The notes under the pieces are model-generated. The model worked only from the letters and a program-made list of their open reading frames with translations. It searched no databases and was not told where the DNA came from. Positions 39,753 to 52,161 of a stretch of DNA of 64,000 bases are shown one piece after another (positions within the stretch are counted from its first letter, which is position 1; each line of letters opens with the position of its first letter). The stretch is from contig NC_091015.1 in NCBI RefSeq assembly GCF_041296385.1, forward strand, positions 89,822,004-89,886,003, written 5' to 3'. Both the position numbers and the translations under genes were made by a program. The stretch is from Aphelocoma coerulescens (lineage: Eukaryota; Chordata; Aves; Passeriformes; Corvidae).

Positions 39753-42064
39753 CCACCACATCTTTTCTTTTTTGGCTGAAATAGCATTCAAGTCTACTCT
39801 GCAATTGCGTAAAGTTCTGCCAAGCAATTCCATTTCATTTTCATCTCCTGCAGGTAGTACTCCTTCCATCCACATTTTTCATTTGAAAATGGATTAGATA
39901 TAGCCAGAGGGTGGGGATTTTTTCAAGAAAGCCATGAGCCACTACTTTACACCTCCAACCCTCACGTCATCTGAGAGAGCTGGCATCAAAGCCTTCAAGG
40001 TTACTGATGATTTCTCCTGCTGGCCAGCTGAAACCCAGCAGTACAGCAGAACTGAGCACTGTCCTAAACCAGTCAACAGACAGTAGGTCCCCAACCCAAC
40101 CTTCATACTGTCCAAATCTGAAGACTCCAGAGCTCTGCTAGGTCTCGACAAAGAAGTTTGACTACATTAAATGAAGCACATGCACTACTACAAGAGCTCC
40201 AGAGAAATTAGTGACTCATTTGCCTTTAATCCTATGAATGCCCTATGGTTCCATAGTCAGACATGGTTTAGCAAAGTCATTTGTCTAGCTATCATTAAAA
40301 AAATTAAGGTCTTCACACTAAGCAACTCCAGCCCAGACAAGAGATGCAACAGAACAGGACTGTGAATACCATTGGCTTCTGCCTCCCACACGACCAACAG
40401 TCCCTCTCACCCTCAACATGTATACCTCAGTGCAGCCATACTTTATATATCCTTGGAGAGGATTAATTTAATTTTGATTTCCTCTCTGTGTTTGCTTTGG
40501 AAGTTTGCAGCTTGAGCAATATATATACGACCAAAGTTTGGCAGCAAGAAGCCCGTAACTGATGTATATCATTTCAGCCTGGCAAGCATATTCAAGAAAA
40601 TAACAAGCTGGCAGTGAGGACAGCTTCATCTCACATTCAGAAAGTGGAAGAGTGGTGTAGGAATAAGGAAAGGCAAGACATTTCCAGAAGGTAAATTTAA
40701 GATGGATGGAGTCTGATATTGTCCATGTGACTGAGGGAACACAGTGCTCAGCAAAACAAGCTTTGATCATGACAGAGGAGGAAGTGGCAGGCATACAGAT
40801 CTTTAAAGGCCTTTCCATCATCCAACAGGTTTCTAGTGTGTTGGTTACTGATACCTTCCAAAGCTTGCCAGAGCAGTGGTAAAAGCAGGGCCGTGCAAAG
40901 AGGTATTATTGTCACAAGATAGCACACAGAAAAATAAGAATTTTGCTGGTCCAGCTTGCATGTTTGAGCATAATGCTAGATTGATGAAAACACTAAGTAT
41001 TTGCTATAATGTTTTCCAGTGAGAGGAAGAGTAATGAACTCTGCACTGTACCATTTCCAATTTAAGTGTCAGTTAAACATTACAAATTTCAGTCTCAACT
41101 TTTATTCCATCAGTTGCCCATCACAAAGAAGTTAAAAGCATGTATACTGTGCTATTCTAGATACAAAATATTTTATTCCATGTAATCATAAAATCATACT
41201 TCTATGCTAATCCCTCCGAAAACAGCTTCTGCTGCATTCCAACAAAATACGAGGACTTTCTTTTTAGCTTATTCATGTGGTTTCTCAATAGCTGAAACGC
41301 ATTTGCTCAGCTGAGTTCTGTGGTACCTCCCTGCAGTCATAAGCTCCAATTTATGAGTGAAGAAGGCACTATTGCCTGGAACAAAATAATCCATCTGTCG
41401 GGACACAGACCTCATTTCAGGGACTTTCTAGTACACAAGGGTTCTTCACTGTGTAAGAACTCAAAATTATCCAACATCACAACCTATTACTGCTTCAATA
41501 GAGTACTAGTCTTCCAGCATTTAGATTTCCATGTGCCTAGAATTGACAGTGTTCCTTTCATTAGACCTCTCTATTAGTTTGTCAAGATTCTCTTGTTGCT
41601 TCCAGCAGAAGCCTTCTTTAAAGAGACAAGTGCTGAAATGCAATGCTCTACATTTGCCTTAATGTCTTGTTATCATTGCTTAGCAGTGTGTTATCCCTAC
41701 AGATAAAACCTAAATCTACACCTACCTTTTTAACATAATACATCATAGAAGATGTATTTTCAACTTCAGCTTTACTATTTTGCTATCTTTTAACATCACT
41801 GATCCCTTTTCCCAATCTAAATTCAGTGCCTTTAGTTTGAGCAGTCTCTTCCCTCCCCAAAATAAAATTCAGTTTGGTGTTTATGTGATATGAAACCAAA
41901 ATAACTTGTGGCAGAAATTGCAAAAAAAAAATTAAAACATAGTCCATTCAGACTCAGCTCTGGTACTGAGTTTGTGACTAAGTATGACCGTTCCATTAAA
42001 ACTAAAAAATTAGACACAGATGAATAGGAGTCATCAGGTTCAACTCCACAGTCAAAAGCTCACC

Positions 42065-42108
42065 AAAAAAAGAAAAAAAAAAAAAAAAAAAAGAGGAGAG
42101 GCGAGGGG
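42065..42108 (+). repeat. Poly(A) tract with purine-rich tail
   Basis: A run of 20 A (42073-42092) followed by GAGGAGAGGCGAGGGG, giving an almost pure polypurine stretch of about 44 bases. Confidence 0.85.
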
Positions 42109-43243
42109 ATAAAACCTGTTTAAAATCAGTGTCAGTTTCCTACACAGTATTTCACCCAGGCCCAAGATTCAACATGCAATGTTCAAACACCGAGAATAAG
42201 ACCATGTATTTCAACACCTACATATAAGCTTTTATTTTTTACTTTTAAGCCTTTGCCCTTGAGTGATTCATGGTTTGAATACTGCTATCTGAAGACTATC
42301 ATACTTGTTGTGTAAGACAACATCATTTACAAGATGGTGCAACACAATTAAACACCTGGTTTTCCCTGGCCTTGTTCTGTCAGCCTGCAATTCTTTCCTG
42401 AGGAAAAAGAGAAAGTTACGGTTTTTCAACTGCTTCCAGATGTTAAACGGCAATGGCTCTGACCAAGATACCTGAAGCTTCAAAAGCTCCAGCTAACTTG
42501 TACATCCACATTAAACAGAATCAAATTAAGTGCATCTGGCATGGTAAGCAAAGGCATCATGTCACACTTCCAGAGCTCTGCACAGGATGCCTCGACAAAC
42601 TGGGGGCAGGAGTATCCTTCATTTGGATCAAATTAACACAGACATGATCTACAAATGAGGATGTTGAGCTGGCACATCAATAAAACTGCACAGGAGTCTA
42701 AAGACTTCCAAGCCCAGCAAAAGATTTAATTCTGAGCTGAACACACCATTACCAGACCACAAAGCTTGCCCACAAAACTGGGTCAAAATTGAAAAGATCA
42801 CAGTCCAAGGACAGCAAATTTTTTCCGTTGATATTTGAACCACATTAGTATTAAAAAATACTCAAAGTCAGAACAAAATTGATGTTACTTGTTTAATTTT
42901 CAAGAAGCAACCAAGGCAACAAAACCTTTCTAGCTTTTGAGAAAACATGTACACACTACAAACTACTACAACGCAGTGTTAATGAGGTGAGGACCGGTGA
43001 TGTGTTCACAGTTTAGCATCCTCTCATGCCAAATATCTTGAAAATTCCAAAACATGCACAGATGGGAAGAGTTAAGCTCATCCCAATCTTGAATTTAGTT
43101 TCCTGGACACTACTAAATGAACACAAACAGGAATAAATAACCCTACAACACATAAATATCATCCTAGCACCTAAAATATACACATTTTTCTTGCTACAGA
43201 GAAATGTGTCAAGACATAAATGGAGACCAGGATCATTGACATA

Positions 43244-43277
43244 TGCAGTACATACCAAAGTGCAGTACATACCAAAG
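43244..43277 (+). repeat. Perfect 17-bp tandem duplication
   Basis: The unit TGCAGTACATACCAAAG is present twice back to back with no mismatch, which suggests a recent replication-slippage event. Confidence 0.95.
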
Positions 43278-46200
43278 ATGATCTTGTCCTCAGGTTAAAA
43301 GGAGCTGACAAACATGCCTCAGGTTTTCACTTAAGTTTCAACTATTTTCTTTTCATAAAGGCTTTGTGTAATGTTTGATCACTAGCTGCAGTTTACTTCA
43401 CTATTCCAGTGCAAGTCCTTTCAAGCACAGCTCAAGCTATTCTTGATAGATAGCCCCTTGATGGGACACACCCATAGGTTCAATGACGCTCAGACATCAA
43501 CTGAACTCCTTCAGAGCTTTGAAGAAATATGGCCTCTCTTAGGACTTGAAATTAGTGACACTTACTTTTGGATTTAGCGTGAAAATATAATTTAATCCAA
43601 GACAATAAGCAATATTTTCAGACTGCTATATGATTTATATTTTAGAACCACACTCACAATCCCAAGATAAATATCATTAAGTTTCATATAGAGTTTATGA
43701 TTTATCTTTTGGATAAAGGAAGTCTATCTGGTTTCCCAAGTAACATCAAATTCCAAAGATCTGCCATGATTACATTTGCTGTTAACTAAAACATCTACTA
43801 CAAAATACTTGTTTCTCTGGCATGCACTGGCTAACCATTCAGGCAAAAAGTCACAATTTCCACAAAGAGGCCCAAAGGAAACACTTTGTCCTTTCTGCAG
43901 TATCTGAGCCTGCTAACTTTATGAGCATCATATATCATTCTGAGCAATAGACAGTAGAACACAAAGGTTTGGTCACTCATAGTTTTAACCATATTCTTTT
44001 TTTTATGACTTTGCAGATACTGTTTTTCAATTTCTTTTACGTAGTTTTACTGCTTGCAGTTCCAACTACATTCCTTTTTATCTCCTATTAGGCAAAAAGT
44101 TTAGTTATTGTTTAGTTATGGTTTTATTATTCTTCCTTCAAAAGTAGTACAGAATATCACATATTTAAACATGGTTGCTTCAATTTAGAATCAGGAAATG
44201 TTTAACAGTAGAAGTTCATTGCATATTGTCCTTCTACACTCCTCTTATTTCCAAGATACATGAGAAAAGATCTTTGTCTCAGATAAGGATACATAAGGAG
44301 TTGACCTAAAATTTTATGTTACGATTTCTGTGAAATTAGCAGGTGCAAAATTTAAGCAGCATTGAAGCAATTACACTACTCAGTTAAAGCACAAATGAAG
44401 GATAATAAGTTACTCTAACAGTCTGGCCATTAACTTAACACCAAATTCAAGAGGCTACCCCTGTTGTTCTTTTGCTTTAGGGTTCTGTTCACACCAAAAC
44501 TGGAATAACCAATAACAGAAATTAGGACATGAGATAAATTACATCAGTTCTGAGCCTTGTTTTTTCAGTTTGTCTGCTGTCTCATTCAAAATGAACATCT
44601 ATCAATAATCATGACAAGTAGTGTTTCACAACCAAATCTCATGTTTGCTTCAGAATCTTCACAGTTTTCTCCTTATGAACAATATTTTAAAAACAACTAA
44701 CATCATCACAGACACACAAAAAATATATTAGGTGGGGATATTTTGTGTGTGGTTTTGGGCTTTTTTTTTCTTTTTTGCCATATACAAGCATACATTCTAA
44801 ACAGAATTAAAAATATGTGAATACATAAACACATCAAGGTGAGAAGATACCAATTCTCCTTCATTCTAAATAGCTATTTAATATGATTGGTAAAAAGCTG
44901 AACCCAGTGACTGAACAGCACTGCTGTTATTTTGAGTTGGATACATTTTCATTGGGAGTGACATACTCAGCATAGAACAGCAAATATTCATATTTCACTA
45001 AATGCTATGGGACTCTATCTTCCTTAATTAGACAGTGGCAAAAGTGATCTTTATGAAACATTGAAGGATAGAAGCAGATTTATCATTCATCTAATGCTAT
45101 TTCAGAGGAAAGGAAAATAAACATTCCTTGAGAATTTTTTTCCTCAAAACGTATTTGTTAAGTATCCTGCCAAGTTAACAGCACCAACTGACACTCACTG
45201 ATGTCATTTTTTTTTTTACTGGAACATGACAAAGCATATTTCAGAATATTGTGAGTTTGATCCAGGTCCAGAATAATCTCCCATTAAAACCAGGCCCATC
45301 AGCTTCTTGATCAGCTTCACACGTTTTACATGGCAAAAGCTTTCAAAAGACAAACCCTAGGCTGGACAGAAAACATGAAGTACAAGTAAATCTGAGGTAT
45401 GAGGGCATTAAAAGAAATTTGAGATAGTTAACTCTACAGGAATAGCAAAGGGAAAATACACTCACAGCTAAAATCAGATTGAGCTGCAATTTTGCCTCAG
45501 ATTACAAAAAGTTACCAAAATCTTGTTTTAGAAGTGAAAGAAAAGTAAGAGAGCATTTTCAGAAAGCAAAATTCAAGCTAATGGTTTATTTCAGCCCACA
45601 AAACAGAAGGGTCACGCAAATAGTTTTCCAGGACAGAACCCACAAAAGGCAGTCCAATTATAATTTTATCACTTAGACTACATGTGTGCCTGTTCTATAA
45701 GGAAAACTACCATGCAAGTCTTTCCTTGACCAAGGTAAATGACTGCTCTGAACAGTGAACAGTTTCTGAACTTCTGGGTGCCACAGTAAGTTTTTATTGC
45801 TCAAATGGAAGCTCAAACCCTACGTGACGAGGCTTACAAAGTTTCTTATGGGGTGAAGGTGGGAAATGTGGGTGTGTCTAATAAATAAACAAATAATCCG
45901 TGTTTATGTAGGTCTACATGGACATGTAAATACCTTCATATTAAGCAAACATCACAGCTGGAAAAAAGAATTTATTCCTACTGCTTACATCCTTGAGATT
46001 TCTTTCTGTTTGTCTTTCAGAGGTTCCCACGCAACATTGTTTCTCTATAATGAAAAGGTAAAATACTTCCCACAAACAATGAATATGTCACAGTGCTGTA
46101 AAATTTCACTCTCTTAGATATACAAGATGGAAATGGACTTCATGTTATGGACAATTAAAAGCACTATAGATTAGATTAGGCACTGGTAAACCCCAAAATT

Positions 46201-46587
46201 TAGTTATGATAACTCTGATACAAATATACAACAGAGATTTATGATGTATCCTAGTGACTGCAAGCAGCATGCCAGGTTACAGCCATCCAGTAAAGCTATC
46301 AAGCTTCTTCCCACTCACACATTCACATGTCCAAGGCAGCACAAACACCTCAAGTGGGTGACATGCCTATGAAAAGTCTCCGTACTTCACTTTGTGAGAG
46401 GGTAACTCCAACTAGCTGATCTAAAATGACTACAGGATCTTGCAAACAAGCATTTATAATGCACCTCTAAGGAAATCCTGCCTGCCTTCTGGCAAACCTA
46501 TGTACACCCAAGAGGACAGAGTAAAGTAGAAATCTCCTAGCCCAGTGTAGCTGAAAGGTTGCTATGGGCACTTGTTTTTTCTCTAGC

Positions 46588-46602
46588 AAAAAAAAAAAAA
46601 AA
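46588..46602 (+). repeat. Poly(A) homopolymer, 15 bases
   Basis: A simple A run with no recognisable retrocopy upstream. Confidence 0.85.
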
Positions 46603-46846
46603 TTAAATTGCTAATACCACAATTTTACTTGGAGGTTCAATAGATACACATTTCCAAATCCACCATCACAGCTCAAGAAGAAAACTATCCTTAAATTTTA
46701 AAGGAAGTATCACAACGGCCGCTTAGTGACCATGCATCAGACACAGCACCAGACCACAAGTTATATGTTCAGCTGTGGCTGATCAAGGCTAGAGGAACAC
46801 ATAGATGGAAAATCATCAGATTATACTCATGCTCACAACTTCTGCT

Positions 46847-46854
46847 TATACTTC
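46847..46854 (+). repeat. Left target-site duplication of a solo LTR (TATACTTC)
   Basis: The eight bases TATACTTC occur here and at 47421-47428, on either side of an LTR-like sequence. The true duplication is probably 4 to 6 bp (for example TACTTC), with neighbouring bases matching by chance or by decay of the LTR end. Confidence 0.65.
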
Positions 46855-47422
46855 TGTGGGGTATGCCCAGCCACTGCCCTGAAGGGACGTCTGCTGAGAT
46901 ATAAGGAGATTGCTCAATCTCCCAGCAGGACTCCCTGGAAAGGCAACCACTTTGGTCACAGCAAGAAAAGGCAGACCCACAATCCTTTGGGAGACACTAT
47001 GCAGATCATTCTGTAACACATTGGTCTGTTCCCATCCCAGATCCTCTGTAATCCATTGGTCCCATACTGATCCCCTGTATCCCTATAAAAGCAAGCTCTC
47101 TGGGGCCCCTCCCAAGAGAGGGTTCTCGTCCCTGGCTCCCCCCTTTGCCAGAGGGGATCCACAATAAAGCTACCTCTGTGCAGAACCAGCCACACGAGCC
47201 TCTCGTCTCTCTCTCTGGTCTGGCTTGGCCTGGAGGTGCCCTGCAGAGCTGAGCTGGAATCACGAGCTGACAGTCACTAAAGAGCTGACAGTCTCTGCAA
47301 GGGCCCCTCTGCCAGCAGCTGAGGGAAGACACGTCGGGAAAGCGATTCCTTTCGGGACCATCTCCCTGGACCGGTCACCTCTTCCTGGGTCAGAGCCGCT
47401 GACCCCACCACCAGCTGTAATA
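46855..47422 (+). mobile_element. Solo LTR with promoter and poly(A) signal, about 568 bp
   Basis: It begins TGTGGGGTATGCCC and carries retroviral LTR signals in order on the plus strand: inverted CCAAT boxes (ATTGG at 47020-47024 and 47055-47059), TATAAAA at 47084-47090 and AATAAA at 47163-47168. A long U5 follows, to about 47422. It is flanked by direct repeats. The 3' end reads TGTAATA where CA would be expected, probably a C-to-T change in a CA terminus if the duplication is TACTTC. The layout resembles class I (gamma-like) LTRs, but the class is not certain. There is no gag, pol or env. The overlapping ORFs of up to 117 codons at 46910-47613 run through the LTR and are not genes. It is antisense to FBXL7. 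Confidence 0.82.
47020..47168 (+). promoter_or_regulatory. LTR core promoter and poly(A) signal
   Basis: Two ATTGG boxes lie about 60 and 25 bases before TATAAAA (47084-47090), and AATAAA follows at 47163-47168. Transcription would start near 47115 and proceed rightwards, towards and antisense to FBXL7 exon 2. The spacing is normal for a retroviral promoter; present activity is unknown. Confidence 0.6.
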
Positions 47423-47428
47423 TACTTC
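47423..47428 (+). repeat. Right target-site duplication of a solo LTR (TACTTC)
   Basis: Matches 46849-46854 exactly. The match extends to 8 bp if 47421-47422 are included. Confidence 0.65.
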
Positions 47429-50296
47429 CAGCCTAGTCTGCTGTAACTGCCTAAACCAATGGTGATCCAGCAGTCAGAATTATCAGGAGCATAAGCATTA
47501 TCATTATCCACCCTTGAACTGCCATTTTCATCAGCCAATCTCAGTACATACTTCTCAAGGGAAATCTGGGAATGCTGGCAGAAATGAGGAGATGCCAAAC
47601 TTGAGAAAAACACAGCAGCAGGAACTATGGTACAATAGCCAGAAGAGAAGTACAGAATGGCTCAGCAACTCAAAGCAGATATTTCTCAAGCACGCTGCTA
47701 GTTTTGGCACCGTTGGTGGTATCAGTCTTAAAAATTATGCAGTCATTTGACAAGCTGACATAAAAAGATAAGATTAGGAACATAAGGCAGGATATTTGAT
47801 GCAATAAATTTAAACTACAGCATCTTAACAGGGATTGTGAAGTTATAGTCAAAAAATTTGCTGTTCCAATTTTATTTCATTATTTCAATCAAGAACTAGA
47901 ACTAAACTGAAGGAACTTGTTAGTCTCAGTTCATAAGTTCTGAAAAATTGATAAACCTGACATACTTAAATATGCATTATCAGGTTGTACATATTCTTCA
48001 AGAAGTCTTAGGACAGTCTAGCATTCAAGGATGCGGTTTTGACCAACAAATGCTGGGCATTCTTCAGATACTTCGAGATGACGTCAATTTTCAGAGAAGG
48101 AAACTACTTTAGACAGCTATTATAGGCAATAACAGGAGGAACATTTAAGTGTCAGAACCTTCCTGTGATAACAGTATTTGAGTAGTTTGGTACAGCATTT
48201 TACCCAAAGAATTACACTTGGGATCCTGGATTCCTTAAAATCAGATTTACAGGTAATTGAATAAACTGTAATCACTCCTACCAAGCATCAGACCTTACTC
48301 GGAAAAGCTAATGCCAGGTTTTTAAATTGGGATCATTTCTCTTTAACTGTACTGTAACTGCATTTGCTCTGGTGAGTCTCACATTTCAGGCAGCAGATCA
48401 AGTAAGACTGCAGTTTCATGTACATTTCCAATTTGTTCTTGGTATTGTTTGGGCAAGTTTTAAACATTTGGCTATAGCATTTCAGTACAAATTAGCCAGA
48501 ATAACGTAAGGTTTCAATTTGCAAGTTTAACCTTGCCAGTATCCCAACTACTTTTGCCTTGTATTTGAACTCTAATTTAAATGCTGATTGTAATGGTATT
48601 GTTGTAATTAGCAGAACAGTTCTGCAGGAACACTGCCTATTAGATAGCAATAGCATATCAAGATGTGGTTAAGCACAAAAAAATAGTGCTTAAGAGCAAG
48701 CTCTATGCAACTTTGTACCTTCAAATACTGCTTGAGGTGATTATATTTGTGTATGCATTCAGATATGTTGGTTAAAGGAATTTAAATAGTGAGCTCTGTT
48801 TATTCGGCCAAACTGTTTATAGTTTTGGATTTATTACCTGTCACGCCTTTCAGCCCCCTCTTACTCCTCCTCAATCTTTTTGGCTTGAAATGATTCTGTT
48901 TTGGCACATTCTGCAATGCAACATTTCATTTTTCTAGAAAACTCCCCTGCTAGAAAAGTAACACAAAACCCTAGGAAACTTACCTAGTCTCCAGTTTCAC
49001 TACCAACTCACAACAGCAACAGTTCACTCAAAGCCAACTGAATCTCTGCCCAGTTCCAAGCAAGCAGGGGCAATTTCAGGCATTCATATCAACTTCTGAC
49101 ACACTTTGGTGTACAGAAAGCCTGCTTTGACAAAACTTCAACAGTAGAACCAAGAGCCCAAATACCCAATAAAAGGCTGCAAAGACATGAGGACAGAGAT
49201 GAAAAGAAGAGAACTGCCATCAAAAGAATAGGAACTATGCAAAGATCTGCATTCATCCAGAAAGAACCCCTACAGGTTTTCATTTCTGATAGTGGGTTAA
49301 TAAAATTCTAATGTTAAGAGAAAATGAAAAGAAAAATGGTGAAGAACTGAAGTGGGAAAAGATTTCTTAACAGGTATCAGATGAAATAAGTGATCATCAG
49401 AAAATCCAGGTAAAAAACTGCATCTCTTTTCAGTAATAGTCTTTTGCCACAACACCTAGCTCAGTGCCCCAAGAGGCTACACAAACAACTCAAAAGCTTC
49501 AATGGAACTCTGAAATACCAAGCATAGTACCTACCTATTTATGTGAACCTTAATACACAGAAAGGATGTCTATTTGCAAACTGGTTCTCTCAGATTTTTA
49601 TCTCCCTCTGAAAAAAGATCAGGATTGCACTCACCTGAATCTCAGTTTGAGCTGATTCTCAGTCAGGAACCATTTAAAATACAAAAAGCATTCAGAAGGA
49701 AAGAACCTGCTCCATCTTCCCAAATTTTTCATGTTGTCCATCACAGTCCACAACACAAGCATTTCTCCTCTTAAATTCACTGAATAAATTAAGAATTACT
49801 CAGAGATCCAAAAGATACCACGTTTTGAAATAATTTGATCATGAAGCCAAAAGAAATTAAATTAATTACAGCCTCCCTGAAAGTATCGTATAACAAGTAC
49901 TTTGTTCCCTCACTTTTAAGGTGAAATGAGAGGCACACAACCCAAACAAATTTGTGTTCAAGAAATGTCACTTAATATATTCCCATGTAGAGCAGTGATA
50001 AACATTTTCTGATACTGAGGTCAATTTTTTCTGGGAAAAGAAATTTTTCTATATAGAAGCTTCAGTGGCCAGGTCCCACAATAAAAGGATGGCCAATGGC
50101 CACAAACACAACCTGATCAACCAAGCCATCATCTTGCACAGAGTACAGTAACACTTTTACATGAGTAATTAAAGCATTACATATTTGAAAAGTGCTACAT
50201 TTTCACATAGTTGCCCCCCAAGATGATTTAATGGAGGGAATGGCTTCTAATGAATGTAATTGTTCCCACCAAGCTATATGCCCTGCTGCTCTGAGA
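47429..50296. other. FBXL7 intron 2, unique stretch
   Basis: Non-coding, AT-rich, with no exon or repeat family recognised. ORFs are 78 codons or shorter, apart from those extending out of the LTR. Confidence 0.6.
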
Positions 50297-50372
50297 GTCA
50301 TAGAATCACTTAGGTGAGAAAAAACTCTTAAGATCATCAAGTCCAACTGTAAACCCTGCACCATCAAGTCCA
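50297..50372 (-). mobile_element. CR1 LINE 3' end scrap
   Basis: GTCATAGAATCACTTAGGTG, then AAGATCATCAAGTCCAACTG and CACCATCAAGTCCA, are the reverse complement of the CR1 3' terminus. It is about 76 bases long, minus orientation, cut short at 50372 where a short direct repeat begins. Confidence 0.88.
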
Positions 50373-52156
50373 GCAGGAGGAGGATACAACTAAAACAGGA
50401 AGGAGGATACAACTATGAGACGGAGGGCTTTTCTCGTACACAACTAAAGTGCAGAAGAAGTACCTTGTGTTGAGATGCATACAAACAGCTACTGCCAAAA
50501 AAAAAGCATTTGTTCTGCACACTAAACATACATTGCAGTGCACTCTAGAATTTTCAGAGTACTGCAAAAGGAGAAACAAAGTAAAATACTTACTCTTTGA
50601 GGGTCTCTAGAAGTCGACTAAAAGCAGATAAAATTTTATCTTCTTCAAAATACAGCAGCTGGCTTCACCATATTTTTGCAACACTCAAAATACTAAGATT
50701 TAATGGGATATATTCAGAGGTACTTCAGCACTGAGTCCCCTTGCTAAAATAGTGTTTTGCTTCAGACCTAATCCTTCAATTTGATTTTACAGAAGCTGAG
50801 AAATAAATTAGAACTTATACATTGAGCTCATACATGAGCTCTCAACTTAAAGCTGCCTCTGGATTACATCTTAATGGCTCTATAGTAAACTGCAAAGAGT
50901 ATTGATTTCTTTTATTTGAAAAACAGTCGGTCAAGTTAATACAAAGCGTCCAGCCTGGACATAACATTCCATGCTTTGCAGGTAAGTGTTAGAAGAAAAC
51001 TCCCTGATCAAGGTAAGCCCATACAAAAACAGTCATTCGGTCTAATCTTCTAAATCAAGTTTCAGACAACAATATTCCAGCTGAGACTGTGTCTAGCAAA
51101 TTGCATTTAAATGGCCCACAAAAATCCATTTAGTCTTTCACTTGCCAGAAGAGCAATGGGGGGTAGTAAAAACTCATGTGTTCTCAAGTTTCTAACTATA
51201 ATTGATCGATAGGGTAAAGAATTGCAGACAACGTCGGAGACTGGGAAAGAAGTAAAAGGCAGCGATATTCAAAGCTAAAGAAAGCTGTATCCTCAGGAGA
51301 GAGGCAGTGTGGAGGCATCAGCATGCATGCACACCCACAGGCTACCACCTTCCTTCTGAGACAAGCTATAGCCAAACAAGCAGGTCTCTCCAGCCTGTGA
51401 TTTACACTGAGGACCAGACATCTGGGTTTTGCCACCTTCCCTTCACTGAAGTACACAAAGTGAGAGCCACTGGACTCCAGCTTCAGCACCAGTACAGCCT
51501 CATCTTTGCATCCCTTTCAAGTGCATCACTGGTATCTCAAAGCTTGAATTTAAGAAGCTGCATGGTCTGCCAGGTACTGTCTGCTTTCCTCTATGCAACA
51601 AAAACAGAGTAGTGGTTACCCCTCCGATGCATCACTGAGTGAAGCTTGTTTGGCTAAGGATACCAATACACACTGTCCTTCTCTGGGGGAAGATCACCCA
51701 GACACACTCAATAGCAGGACCAACATTTTGTCTCTTTGAAATATAAAATATTCCACAACTCTACAGATGCTCTAAATCCACAATGTGAGGGAGGGTACCA
51801 TTATTTTGGCTATAGCTGCACCACCTGTGCCCATCAAAAGAGTTAAATGATGTTCCCTTAACAGCATATCTAGGAGTGGAACAACACAAGCCATTTCAAG
51901 CATCTTGTTTCCCATTTTAGTACCCATTCTGTAGAGAATCATCATAGCTCTGAAACTCAACAGGTTACATGACTGCAGTCATCAGGATGAAGAGTATGGT
52001 TTGATTGCTTAAACTGATGGCAACACATGCTGTCAGATACTTCCTGAGGTGGTTCGCCCTTCCAAGCGATTTTGCAGCTCTTGGGAATCTGTACCTGCCT
52101 AAGTAGTACTTTACATGATTGTTTCTCTGCTGTACAGCACTAGAGCTAGAATAGAT
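50373..52156. other. FBXL7 intron 2, unique stretch
   Basis: Apart from the short direct repeat at 50378-50415, nothing is recognised. A minus-strand ORF at 51772-51960 is methionine-rich and 62 codons long, without a family match that I can recall. Confidence 0.6.
50378..50415 (+). repeat. Direct repeat of 15 bp, period 23
   Basis: AGGAGGATACAACTA occurs at 50378-50392 and again at 50401-50415, separated by AAACAGGA. It lies immediately beside the truncated end of the CR1 scrap. Confidence 0.9.
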
Positions 52157-52161
52157 CAGTC
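52157..52161 (+). repeat. Left target-site duplication (CAGTC) of an ERVL LTR
   Basis: Five bases repeated exactly at 53074-53078, directly outside the TG...CA ends. Confidence 0.85.

Larger units (their letters stand above)
28264..46846. other. FBXL7 intron 2, longest unique stretch
   Basis: About 18.6 kb without a recognisable exon or transposon. It contains a palindromic TCF/LEF-like site (28266-28284), an AT-rich block with an adjoining GC box (34571-34663) and several A-rich tracts (38531-38569, 39631-39752, 42065-42092, 46588-46602). It also holds a T13 run (32502-32514) and a perfect 17-bp tandem duplication (43244-43277). ORFs reach 156 codons (31152-31622, plus) and 117 codons (40468-40821, minus). 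None resembles a known protein and none has convincing splice signals. Confidence 0.55.

Noticed and set aside
39506..39804. Lys-rich and Phe-rich ORFs on opposite strands
   Set aside because: They are translations of the long poly(A) tract at 39631-39752.
51772..51960. Methionine-rich 62-codon minus-strand ORF as a retrocopy fragment
   Set aside because: No parent protein recognised, and no poly(A) tail or duplication beside it.
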